Source: Psychrobacter sp. Pi2-52
GTDB taxonomy: Bacteria > Pseudomonadota > Gammaproteobacteria > Pseudomonadales > Moraxellaceae
DNA length: 64,000 nucleotides
Assembly (NCBI RefSeq): GCF_904846705.1
Contig: NZ_CAJHBS010000001.1
Coordinates: 230,175 to 294,174, forward strand
Direction: 5' to 3'
Shown: one piece after another, positions 28,719-37,241 of the stretch
How the letters are laid out: the number at the start of each line of letters is the position of its first letter
How positions within the stretch are numbered: position 1 is the stretch's first letter
The notes under the pieces: generated by a model
The model's database searches: none
Seen by the model: only the letters and a program-made list of their open reading frames with translations
Told to the model about the DNA's origin: nothing
Translations under genes and position numbers: made by a program

Positions 28719-29237
28719 ATGATTAAAATCGTCTCTATCGCTGCGCTAGCAGTGGCCGTTTCCTCTTGTGCCAGTATCGATACGCTGCTGGATAAAACCA
28801 ATAGCACTGGTGCTATGACAGACACAACAACCTCTATCAATGCTGAAAAAGGCTTGGTAACTTTACAGAGCAATCACTCCGTCCAAGATACCGCAGACAA
28901 ACTGGTTTCAGTTATCGAAAGCAAGGGTATGAAAATATTTGCGCGAGTCGATCATCAGAAAAATGCACAGAGTGCCGACTTATCATTGAGACCAACGCAA
29001 GTCGTTATGTTTGGTAACCCTAAAGCAGGTACGCCATTAATGAACTGTGAGCAAACTGTTGCCATTGATTTGCCGCAAAAAATCTTAATTAGCGAAGATG
29101 CCGATAAGAAAGTATGGCTGTCATATAACAACCCTGACTACCTCAAGACACGCCACAATATAAAAGGTTGTGATACCGAGATTGCCAATATCTCAAAAGC
29201 ACTTAACGCGATCAGCACTGCAGCCACAGCAAAATAA
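28719..29237 (+). CDS. DUF302 family lipoprotein
   Basis: 172-residue small lipoprotein. Signal MIKIVSIAALAVAVSSC with lipobox VSSC. The remainder resembles DUF302: VQDTADKLVSVIESKGMKIFARVDHQKNA, then RPTQVVMFGNPKAGTPLM and DLPQKILI, a pattern shared by most members. Function unknown; envelope-located. TAGG upstream and ATG at 28719. It stands alone after the LysR gene with its own leader. Confidence 0.85.
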   Translation: MIKIVSIAALAVAVSSCASIDTLLDKTNSTGAMTDTTTSINAEKGLVTLQSNHSVQDTADKLVSVIESKGMKIFARVDHQKNAQSADLSLRPTQVVMFGNPKAGTPLMNCEQTVAIDLPQKILISEDADKKVWLSYNNPDYLKTRHNIKGCDTEIANISKALNAISTAATAK

Positions 29238-29326
29238 TGTGCTCAGTATAGTTGAATAAATATACATTCGAGTAGATAAGTGAACAGACAATTGAAACAT
29301 TACTTATCTACTTGAAAATACTGATA

Positions 29327-29614
29327 TTAAGAATGACTAGATTGCTCTATCTGGTCATTCAACTCTATTTTTAATTTCTTTGCACACTCGATAATCTTTT
29401 TTCTATCGGCAGGAATAGCACCTTGCGCAATAGCGATTTCACGCATTTGAACCGTGATATCATAATGAGGGTAGCTGGCATTACGATGAAATAGACGCGC
29501 ATCCACATCAATAAACGCCGCAAAATCATGCAGCTCTTGTAAGCTATCCGCCAGCATATGACACCACTTATGGCCTTTGAATTTTATCTGCACAAAATCT
29601 ACATATATCGCCAT
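29327..29614 (-). CDS. DUF4031 domain protein
   Basis: 95-residue protein that begins MAIYVDFVQIKFKGHKWCHMLADSLQELH and contains ARLFHRNASYPHYDIT, the hallmark region of DUF4031 proteins. No signal peptide. Function not established; small soluble protein. AGGTGG precedes the ATG. It lies 95 bp downstream of the TgpA-like gene on the same strand and may be at the end of that unit. Confidence 0.82.
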   Translation of the reverse strand: MAIYVDFVQIKFKGHKWCHMLADSLQELHDFAAFIDVDARLFHRNASYPHYDITVQMREIAIAQGAIPADRKKIIECAKKLKIELNDQIEQSSHS

Positions 29615-29709
29615 ACAACCACCTATCTACTTATTCATTGATTCGCTTATCTGACTTGTCGTTAGCTCAAAATACTTTAGCAACTTAATAACACTATTAT
29701 CAAAAACCT

Positions 29710-31974
29710 TTATAACAATGCACGTACGTCTTTTTTAAGTTGTTTGAGTCGTTCTTGATACTCGCTATGACTGCTATCAAATGTACTCAGTCGTCCATAG
29801 CGTAACTGACGGTAGTTTTGTCTAATTTCAATAAGCTTTGTTTGAATAACGATTGGATCACTACTATCTGTTAGTTGACTCGTAGCAGAATGAGCATTGC
29901 CACCCTGACGGCTATCAATAGCCGATGCCAAACGTTCCAACCAAGCTAGTTGCCCTTCATTATCATTGCGAGCTAATAATTTATCATGTTTGGCAACACG
30001 TTTTGAAAGCTGAGCAAGAGGTAAGTCTGCTGGGTGCCAGCGCTTACGGCGGCGATACCAAATGACAAACACTAAGATCGCCATAACGGAAACCGCACTG
30101 ATGGCTAACCAAATGATTTGCTGCAGGATTGAGCTGATATTGAACCATTTGAGTAGCGAGTCGGCCTGTTTGTCTTGGTCATAGCCGACTACGTCTTTTT
30201 GCCAGTAGTAGCTCGCTTGGTCTGATAATCGGCGTAGCGTTTGTAGCATTTGATACTGCTGATAGCTGATTTGCGCACTGGCACCATTACCAAACATAGC
30301 CGCCCCTTGCTGCTCGGTCATCGTATTCATGCCTTGCTCTACTCGCTCAGGTGCCACAAATGCTGTAGGATCCACACGCACCCAGCCTTGGCCCTCAAGC
30401 CAAACCTCAGTCCATGCATGCGCATCCATTTGCCGCACTTCCCATACGTTACCATTACGACTCGGCTCACCGCCTTGATAGCCAGCTACTACTCGTGCAG
30501 GAATACCAGCGGCGCGTAGCATAAAGGTAAAGCTTGACGAATAATGCTCACAGAACCCTGCTTTGGTTTCAAATAAAAACTCGTCAATGCGATTAGTATT
30601 GAGCCTTGGTGGCGACAATGTATAGCGAAACTCTGTTCGATTAATCCATTGCTCAATAGCAGCGATGTAGCGAACAGGATCTGAACCTGACTGCTCAAAT
30701 AACTGCTTAGCAAGCGCGCGTGCTTGTGGATTACCTTCACTAGGCAAGGCAAGATTTTCACGTCTTGATGCCTCTGTTAGAACCGGATCAATACGCATCT
30801 GGGCGAACTGCAACACATCATAGCGAAGTTGCTGCGTAACAGGTTGGTCCTTTGATAAGGTAAATTCAGAGGTAGTATTGATATCTGGCTGCTGGGAGAA
30901 CGGATAATCAAGACCAAATAGCCAGTTTTGCTGAGTGGGTTCTAAGATAACCTTGTAATTGACAGGTGCCGCCCTTGATTCATCAGGTACAGTAGCAAAG
31001 GCATTTTGAATCCATGCAGGTGCTTGCAATCTCGACGACCATTGATTCTTTTGGGAAGCCGGACGCCATGTGACACCATCGAAATCACTAAATACCAAAC
31101 CGCGCCAATACAGCTGCTGTTGTGGTGGGCGCTCATCAGCAAACTCTACGCGAAAAGCTAGCTCAGTCGACTGCCCTAAATTGGCAAAATCACCAGGAGA
31201 CATGCTATCAGACACACCTGTAACGGCTTGCTGACCTGAGAGCTGTACGGACCACAGCGGTGGCAGTCTCGGAAAAAATAAAAATAGCACCACCAATAAT
31301 GGTAACGCGCCAACCCCTAACACGCCCAATGTACGCAAGCGTCCGTCACCGCTAGCATTGCTATCATCATTAAGCGCAATAAATGCTAGCAACACAATGA
31401 CTGCGCCAACGATCACTTCTAAAGTAGTCAGTAAACCTTGGTCCATCAAAAATAATGCTGCAAGTACGAACAATGATAGATTCAACACTACATAAGCATC
31501 ACGGCGCTTATATAGCTCCCATAGCTTACTAACTAGGCATAGCACTAGAAATGCCACACCCATATCCAATCCAAACGCTGTATTGTAGGTTAGCCACAGA
31601 CCTAGTAGCCCCAGCAGAAAGCCTAGCATTTGCATACTTTGATAAATACGCTTTAGGTGCGATAGTTTTTTGAATTTAGCTTTGATATAAGGCAATTGAG
31701 CGATGATACTAACGGCGGCAAACCCTATCAGCCATAATGGTAAATGTGCGGCATGCGGTAACACAACGACGACTTGAGCAATTAATACCCAATAATAAGC
31801 TGGCAGTGCAAATAATTTACGATACCATTTAGCGTCATTTCGCTCAGGTCGAATTGAGACTTTTTGACTCAAAGCCAACTGCTCAAAGCTTGCCGTTTTT
31901 GTAGCATCGACCGCAGAATACTCTGTGGACAGTGTATCAACATCAGCAGAAGATAAGCGTTTAGAATTGGTCAT
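29710..31974 (-). CDS. TgpA-type transglutaminase membrane protein
   Basis: 754-residue inner-membrane protein of the DUF3488/TgpA kind. N-terminal about 60-240 has several membrane helices; a periplasmic transglutaminase-like domain carries a complete triad: Cys near 475 in GFCEHYSSSF, His near 519 in DAHAWTEVW, Asp near 535 in RVDPTAF; one more membrane helix follows (about 635-660) with a cytoplasmic tail. TgpA is needed for viability in Pseudomonas. Start ATG at 31974 overlaps the DUF58 stop as ATGA, so the pair is coupled; upstream ATG at 32001 is rejected. Confidence 0.92.
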   Translation of the reverse strand: MTNSKRLSSADVDTLSTEYSAVDATKTASFEQLALSQKVSIRPERNDAKWYRKLFALPAYYWVLIAQVVVVLPHAAHLPLWLIGFAAVSIIAQLPYIKAKFKKLSHLKRIYQSMQMLGFLLGLLGLWLTYNTAFGLDMGVAFLVLCLVSKLWELYKRRDAYVVLNLSLFVLAALFLMDQGLLTTLEVIVGAVIVLLAFIALNDDSNASGDGRLRTLGVLGVGALPLLVVLFLFFPRLPPLWSVQLSGQQAVTGVSDSMSPGDFANLGQSTELAFRVEFADERPPQQQLYWRGLVFSDFDGVTWRPASQKNQWSSRLQAPAWIQNAFATVPDESRAAPVNYKVILEPTQQNWLFGLDYPFSQQPDINTTSEFTLSKDQPVTQQLRYDVLQFAQMRIDPVLTEASRRENLALPSEGNPQARALAKQLFEQSGSDPVRYIAAIEQWINRTEFRYTLSPPRLNTNRIDEFLFETKAGFCEHYSSSFTFMLRAAGIPARVVAGYQGGEPSRNGNVWEVRQMDAHAWTEVWLEGQGWVRVDPTAFVAPERVEQGMNTMTEQQGAAMFGNGASAQISYQQYQMLQTLRRLSDQASYYWQKDVVGYDQDKQADSLLKWFNISSILQQIIWLAISAVSVMAILVFVIWYRRRKRWHPADLPLAQLSKRVAKHDKLLARNDNEGQLAWLERLASAIDSRQGGNAHSATSQLTDSSDPIVIQTKLIEIRQNYRQLRYGRLSTFDSSHSEYQERLKQLKKDVRALL

Positions 31975-32987
31975 GGTGCTTTCGCAAGCCTTAGCAAGCA
32001 TGCTTGCGCAAAGGATTCTCCGTTACCCATCTCCGCAGTAGCAGGAACATCACTAGGTAAACGCATTTGAAACGGCAAGCCTAGCTGACCTAGCGTCAAT
32101 GCCCCATAAGCCAATTGTGCAAGTTTTTGCTCGTGATGTGCAGCTGGCATATCTGCATAATCAAGCGTTTGCTCATGACCGACCGGATCAGCGAAGTGCT
32201 TGGTCAGCATACCTTGTCCCCGCGCTACATGCCCCCAAGAGACTCGGGCCAATGACTCACCCTCGACATAGTTATCTAATCGCTCAAAGTCGTCCTGACC
32301 CTGTCTATACTGCCCACCTGTTGGTAAATCCTCTAAGCTTGCGATTGCATATTTTGCTTGCCAATCAAAAACTTCAGGTTTTGGATATACCCACGCCGTA
32401 CGCGCAAAGTATACGTAAGACCATGCACGCATGATACCTAGAGGATAAACTGTTTTTATTTTTAACCGCGGCAGTTCAAGCTGACCACGAGTATTGGTTT
32501 GAATAGGCAGTCGAATGACTTGCTCACCTTGTAATCGCGTGATAAGCACTGAACTTTGCGCATTTATACCATTTTTGGTTTTCTTATTGGCTAACTGCTC
32601 AAATTCAAATAGCAACTGGCGCCGTGGTTGGCGACTATCACTATTCAACTGTAGTGCAACCCAAACAGGCGAGCCTGCTTCTGTCATAATGACTTCTAGC
32701 AGACGCACTTGTAGACCAGATATATGAGCAAAAGTAACATGAAAACTAATTAGCCAAATACTGACCAGATAAAAGCACAAACCAAGCACTAAGTTGTTGC
32801 CATAGTTGATACCTGCGATAAAGGTAATTACTAACAATACGGCGAATAGCATTCCTTCACGACTAAAGAAAATATAGACATTGCGCAAATTAAGCGTAGC
32901 ACTGTCACTCTTAGGTGCGCGCGCGGCAAACCAGCGGCTCAGAGCTGATTTTATTGGTGCGGTTAAGGCCTTTGGTAACAAGCTCAT
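31971..32987 (-). CDS. DUF58 domain membrane protein
   Basis: 338 residues. Two N-terminal membrane helices (about 40-90), then a soluble DUF58 segment with RPIQTNTRGQLELPRLKIKTVYPLGIMRAW-like core and the signature RQGQDDFERLDNYVEGESLARVSWGHVARGQGMLTK near residues 228-263. In MoxR systems such proteins work with the AAA ATPase and transglutaminase; exact task unknown. It is separated from moxR by about 250 bp that hold repeat copy D, an unusual gap for this cassette. Confidence 0.9.
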   Translation of the reverse strand: MSLLPKALTAPIKSALSRWFAARAPKSDSATLNLRNVYIFFSREGMLFAVLLVITFIAGINYGNNLVLGLCFYLVSIWLISFHVTFAHISGLQVRLLEVIMTEAGSPVWVALQLNSDSRQPRRQLLFEFEQLANKKTKNGINAQSSVLITRLQGEQVIRLPIQTNTRGQLELPRLKIKTVYPLGIMRAWSYVYFARTAWVYPKPEVFDWQAKYAIASLEDLPTGGQYRQGQDDFERLDNYVEGESLARVSWGHVARGQGMLTKHFADPVGHEQTLDYADMPAAHHEQKLAQLAYGALTLGQLGLPFQMRLPSDVPATAEMGNGESFAQACLLRLAKAP

Positions 32988-33072
32988 GACTACCCTATTA
33001 TTACCATCTGATTGACAATGTTGTCATCATTTGTATTTATATCTGACTGACAAGCAAACTCACGAATAGAAC

Positions 33073-33185
33073 GATGTAGTTGATTCAGGACAATTCGAAT
33101 ACAAGAAAAGCGGGCGAGAATACCGTAAATAGTGAACTGAGTGACTTTGATATTTTTTCTAAGTTATATAGATTTGACTACGTGT
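33073..33185. repeat. Dispersed inverted-repeat element, copy D
   Basis: About 113 bp. Left end GATGTAGTTGATTCAGGACA, right end on the opposite strand CTACACGTAGTCAAATCTAT. The inner block AATACAAGAAAAGCGGGCGAG corresponds to the ACAAGGAAACCGAGTG block of copies A and B, but the centre has diverged. A further half-end (GATGTAGTTAATC) follows at about 33202. It sits between moxR and DUF58 genes. Confidence 0.6.
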
Positions 33186-33240
33186 AGAACTATATTTCAG
33201 CGATGTAGTTAATCAATAGGGTCAAACAGTCTGCCAGCTG

Positions 33241-34266
33241 CTAAGCAACGACTGACACTTCTGCTAGGATACGTTGGGCAATGGTTTTTGTTGCCTGCCC
33301 ACCAGTCACATGCGCGGGTACGAAACGCTGACCGAGGCGATGATCAGTGACCGCAGCAAACACCGCTTGGATATTTTCAGGGGTCACTTCCATATATCCC
33401 GATACATAGGCATGCGCTTGGGCAGCACGTTGTAGCGACAACACGCCGCGAGGCGATAAGCCATGATACTCTTGGCTTGCACGAGTTTTTGCAACCAGTC
33501 TCTGCAAATAATCCAATACTGTATCTGCTACATAAACCTGCCTGACACCCTGCTGAGCCAATAGTACAGCTTCAGTATCAAGTACCGTATTCAAATCTTT
33601 GAGCAGCTCGCGACGATCTTTACCTTTTAGCAGCTCACGCTCTGCGGCAGGCGATGGATAACCCAATGACAAACATAACAAGAATCTGTCTAACTGCGAC
33701 TCTGGGAGCGGATAGACACCTGCTTGTTGCAATGGATTTTGGGTGGCAATGACAAAGAATGGCTGTGGCAAAGGATAAGTCTGGCCATCTTGCGTGACTT
33801 GTCGCTCCTCCATCGCTTCAAGTAGAGCACTCTGCGTTTTAGGACTGGAACGGTTGATTTCATCAGCAAGTAATAACTGAGTAAAGATAGGGCCCGGACG
33901 AAACTCAAATTGCTGTTTACTTTGGTCATAGATGCTCATACCCAAAATATCAGCAGGCAACATATCATTGGTAAATTGCACTCGGCTAAAGCTCAAACCT
34001 AACAACTGTGCCAAGCCCTGTGCCAAAGTCGTCTTACCCATACCAGGCAAGTCCTGCAATAATAAATGACCGCCTGCTAAGATACAACTGAGTGCTAGCC
34101 TAACTGCTTGCGGCTTGTCCAATACAATCTGATTTAATTTCGCTAACAGCTGTGCAATTTTCTGCTGGTTGCGTTGAAAATCAGACGTACTAGGTATGGG
34201 CTGGCTGAGCGGATTCGCTGTTCTCTGAGAGATGGATAATGATCTATCGTTAGCTGCATGGGTCAT
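33241..34266 (-). CDS. MoxR family AAA+ ATPase
   Basis: 341-residue ATPase. Walker A LLLQDLPGMGKTTLAQGLA near residue 68-85, Walker B LLLADEINRSSPKTQSALLEAMEE, sensor 1 FFVIATQNP, and the winged C-terminal lid with GLSPRGVLSLQRAAQAHA. MoxR proteins act as chaperones for activation of partner proteins, usually with DUF58 and TgpA-like proteins, which follow here. A 30-residue polar N-terminal extension precedes the domain. No strong ribosome site before the ATG. Confidence 0.93.
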   Translation of the reverse strand: MTHAANDRSLSISQRTANPLSQPIPSTSDFQRNQQKIAQLLAKLNQIVLDKPQAVRLALSCILAGGHLLLQDLPGMGKTTLAQGLAQLLGLSFSRVQFTNDMLPADILGMSIYDQSKQQFEFRPGPIFTQLLLADEINRSSPKTQSALLEAMEERQVTQDGQTYPLPQPFFVIATQNPLQQAGVYPLPESQLDRFLLCLSLGYPSPAAERELLKGKDRRELLKDLNTVLDTEAVLLAQQGVRQVYVADTVLDYLQRLVAKTRASQEYHGLSPRGVLSLQRAAQAHAYVSGYMEVTPENIQAVFAAVTDHRLGQRFVPAHVTGGQATKTIAQRILAEVSVVA

Positions 34267-34308
34267 AGTAGGTTATTGGCTCATTTTTTAGGTCATAACG
34301 ATGATAAG

Positions 34309-34767
34309 TCAGTTTACATCAGCTGTAACGGTTGGTGCAGCGGCACGGAGCGTAGATAAATAAGCAATGATATCGGCACGCTCTTTCGCATCTGGCATCG
34401 GGTCAGACAGCATTTTGGAGTCTGGCATGGCTTTTTGGGCATCTGCAATATATGGATCGAGTGTCTCTGCATCCCATACCCAACCTGAATCTTCTAGCCC
34501 TTTGCTGTAGGTATAGTCTTTTAACTCGGCAGCAGGCGCACCATATATATTCATTAATTGTGGGCCCTTTTTATTCAAACCTGCATTACGTTGATGGCAT
34601 TGACCGCAAGCATCTTTATAAATTATCGAACCGTTGTCCGCATCTCCATCGGTATATAAGGGCAGAGTCACAGGAGCACGGTGGTCAGGTGGTGTTTTCT
34701 CACAAGCTGCGAGCAACAGAACAGCAGCCAAAAGGCTGCTCATTTGATATCTACTGATAAGGGACAT
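34309..34767 (-). CDS. c-type cytochrome lipoprotein
   Basis: 152-residue monohaem cytochrome c family protein. Signal MSLISRYQMSSLLAAVLLLAAC with lipobox LAAC, so it is predicted as a membrane-anchored periplasmic protein. Haem motif CGQCH in YKDACGQCHQRNAG; the distal methionine is probably in QKAMPDSKML; the family-typical KGPQLMNIYG and YSKGLEDSGWVWD are seen. Small diffusible-type electron carrier, class I, resembling cytochrome c2/c550. Upstream ATGs extend the frame, but 34767 gives a normal lipoprotein signal. Confidence 0.85.
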   Translation of the reverse strand: MSLISRYQMSSLLAAVLLLAACEKTPPDHRAPVTLPLYTDGDADNGSIIYKDACGQCHQRNAGLNKKGPQLMNIYGAPAAELKDYTYSKGLEDSGWVWDAETLDPYIADAQKAMPDSKMLSDPMPDAKERADIIAYLSTLRAAAPTVTADVN

Positions 34768-34831
34768 TTTTAGCAATCTTTGGTTGAGGAATATCATCGC
34801 CATAACATAAACGATATGATGTATTGGCCTT

Positions 34832-36919
34832 TTAACTCGCTACCTTTATTGTGCTACTAGGTTCTTCTAAATAATACCCTTGCAAATAGCGCGCACCCAC
34901 ACTCCAAGCGACTGACATCGTTGCTGCATCTTCAATATAAGGCATGAGCACATCGACTTTAATGTCATTAGTACGCGCAATAAGAGATTTAACCGTTTCT
35001 AGATTTTCTGCTGAACCAATATCTTGGATATAACTGCGCGCCAAGCGTACCATATCAGGCTGGACAAAATTGGCAATTTCAATAGATTTGACAGAAGAGC
35101 CAAAATTATTAATACCTAGTTGACAGCTAACATCGCTGAGTGCGGAAAATTGAGATTTGGCGACGGTTAAGTGATCAGAGATATCTATTTCATTGAACTG
35201 TAGTGTCAATACACCAGCTGCGCCGCCTACCGCTTTTATCAATTGACTGGCGACAATCGGCAGTTTTTTATCAACCAGTGAAGCATTAGTTAATTGTACT
35301 AACAATTTGGCTTCAGGATGAACCTTACGGACGTCATTGATTTTCTTACAGGCATTGATAAGCACCCATCGATCAATCTTTTCTAACAGTTGATGTTTTT
35401 TAGCCACCGCCATAAATTGATCAGGGGTTAATACCGTATTGTCAGCATCTGACAGCGGTAACCGTAGATACACTTCAAAGAAGTCGCTACGATCGTTGTT
35501 GATGTCGTATATCGGCTGAAATGATAGCTCAAAGCGGTTATTAGTAATGGCATCCACTAATGACTCAGCAAGCGCATGATCATCGCTATTGGCATGTTCG
35601 CTTGGGTCATATATACGGTAAGATCCACCACTGTTAGAAGTTTCTACCATGATTTGGCTGATAGCATCCATGGCGCGTTCTAATATAATGACAGGCTCTA
35701 CCGTATTTTTTTCAATTTTGACAATAGCAATACTAACTGTTGTATTGGTTGTACGTTTATCAACTTCAATAAACATACCCTTTATTGACGAACCGATATG
35801 TTTAGCAAGCTCTTCAATATCACTCGTCGTCTTGTTTTTTACTAATATCGTGAATGCGGTATCGCTGAAACGGCTCACATGCCCATCAGGTACTAGCTCA
35901 GTCAACGTGTGGGCAACTTGTTTGACTGTTGCATCTATTCCTTGTAGACCTAAGCTACTTCTTATTTTTCCTACATTATCAACCTGTACATATAGCAGGG
36001 CTGCGGTCATTAGTCCTTGCGTCGCCTGCTGATGTATTGCTATCATCTGATCTTCAAAACCACGACGATTATCTAAGCCAGTTAAATTATCTTTACGTTC
36101 AGCTTCAGCTAAACGCTTAGCAACCTCCGCACTATTGTTACTATTCTGCTGAATAATAATCTGAATGACTGGCTCGCCTTCTAGTGTGGCTGATGCCAAT
36201 TGTAGTTTCGCTTCAAAAGTACTACCATCTGTCCGTACACTTTCAAAATTAAACTCAACGTCTTGGCGACTGCCTTTGTCAAACTGACGTAAAAACTGTT
36301 TAAACCCTTGAACATTATCTCTACCTGAAATCAGGTCAATAATAGGTACGCCTACCACTTCATTCATCGATTTAAAGCCGAATAGCTGAAGATAGGGATC
36401 ATTAGCAAATATATGAATACCCTCGTCTATATAAGCGACCGCGCTCTTAGAGTTCTTAATCAACACATTGGCACGTTGTTCTGCTTCAGAAAGCACTTGA
36501 CGTAAGGTTTTTAGCTCACGACGACTGCGCAAACTATTATGTTGCAAACAAATGGCCATTACCACTGGCATCTCTTGATCCATTTCAAGCGCTTTGATCA
36601 TCGTGCCACTAATCACAGTCGGTAGCTCATACTCATTGTAGGCAGTCGACGCTATCTCTTCATTCGTTAAACAGATCATTGGCAGATCGATATTTTGCTC
36701 TTGTACGATGCTCACCACATCTGTAAAGCTCATATTATAAGCTTTGCCAAATACCAGTACATCCCACGGTTGGCGCAGAAGTTTTAATAGCTCTTCTTTA
36801 TCGTCCAAAAACCCCAAATTCACACTATCATAATAAGGACTCAATAACTGCACAAGACGTTCAGCATAGAGCTGATCATCATTGATCACCAACAAATTTA
36901 AAAGAGATTGAGAGCGCAT
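34832..36919 (-). CDS. fimX: FimX-like degenerate GGDEF/EAL protein (c-di-GMP receptor)
   Basis: 695 residues, with the same order and nearly the same length as Pseudomonas FimX: REC-like 1-130, PAS about 145-260, GGDEF about 275-440, EAL about 445-690. The REC phospho-acceptor is missing (DVLVFGKA at 53-60). The GGDEF signature is replaced by SDTAF (352-356) and EAL by EVY (482-484), with the following arginine (486) that in FimX contacts c-di-GMP kept. It is thus predicted to be a catalytically inactive receptor that controls type IV pilus assembly. AAGG precedes the ATG. Symbol given on architecture; orthology not tested. Confidence 0.82.
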   Translation of the reverse strand: MRSQSLLNLLVINDDQLYAERLVQLLSPYYDSVNLGFLDDKEELLKLLRQPWDVLVFGKAYNMSFTDVVSIVQEQNIDLPMICLTNEEIASTAYNEYELPTVISGTMIKALEMDQEMPVVMAICLQHNSLRSRRELKTLRQVLSEAEQRANVLIKNSKSAVAYIDEGIHIFANDPYLQLFGFKSMNEVVGVPIIDLISGRDNVQGFKQFLRQFDKGSRQDVEFNFESVRTDGSTFEAKLQLASATLEGEPVIQIIIQQNSNNSAEVAKRLAEAERKDNLTGLDNRRGFEDQMIAIHQQATQGLMTAALLYVQVDNVGKIRSSLGLQGIDATVKQVAHTLTELVPDGHVSRFSDTAFTILVKNKTTSDIEELAKHIGSSIKGMFIEVDKRTTNTTVSIAIVKIEKNTVEPVIILERAMDAISQIMVETSNSGGSYRIYDPSEHANSDDHALAESLVDAITNNRFELSFQPIYDINNDRSDFFEVYLRLPLSDADNTVLTPDQFMAVAKKHQLLEKIDRWVLINACKKINDVRKVHPEAKLLVQLTNASLVDKKLPIVASQLIKAVGGAAGVLTLQFNEIDISDHLTVAKSQFSALSDVSCQLGINNFGSSVKSIEIANFVQPDMVRLARSYIQDIGSAENLETVKSLIARTNDIKVDVLMPYIEDAATMSVAWSVGARYLQGYYLEEPSSTIKVAS

Positions 36920-37241
36920 AAGGAGCCTTTTAGTCGTACGTATTGTTATCTATTATTTTGTTACTTTACATCTTTGTCTAAAACTAACCTAGCACATAAA
37001 ACACGCTAGCGTTAATATTCTATGAATCCTATCAGTATAGACTGAGCTTTCACCATGATAATTACTTTATTGTTAGAGATATCATAAAAATCAGAGTAAC
37101 AATATTTATCATTATAGACAATAATTAGACCAACTGCAGATTAACTTATGACCTTTGTCGACTACTATATTACTGACAGAAATCTGTATAAATGCTTCGT
37201 TATGGCCTAAAACACCTGTTATGTACAGATGTCCCTAAGCG
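36920..37241. other. 322-bp intergenic region
   Basis: AT-rich DNA between the unknown 585-residue gene and the FimX-like gene, both on the minus strand. It should hold the FimX-like promoter. No gene, repeat or clear terminator was recognised. Confidence 0.4.

Noticed and set aside
35649..36032. 127-codon plus-strand frame in the FimX-like gene
   Set aside because: Opposite-strand shadow of a confidently assigned multidomain gene.
34832..36919. Active diguanylate cyclase/phosphodiesterase
   Set aside because: GGDEF and EAL catalytic signatures are replaced, so a receptor role is favoured.
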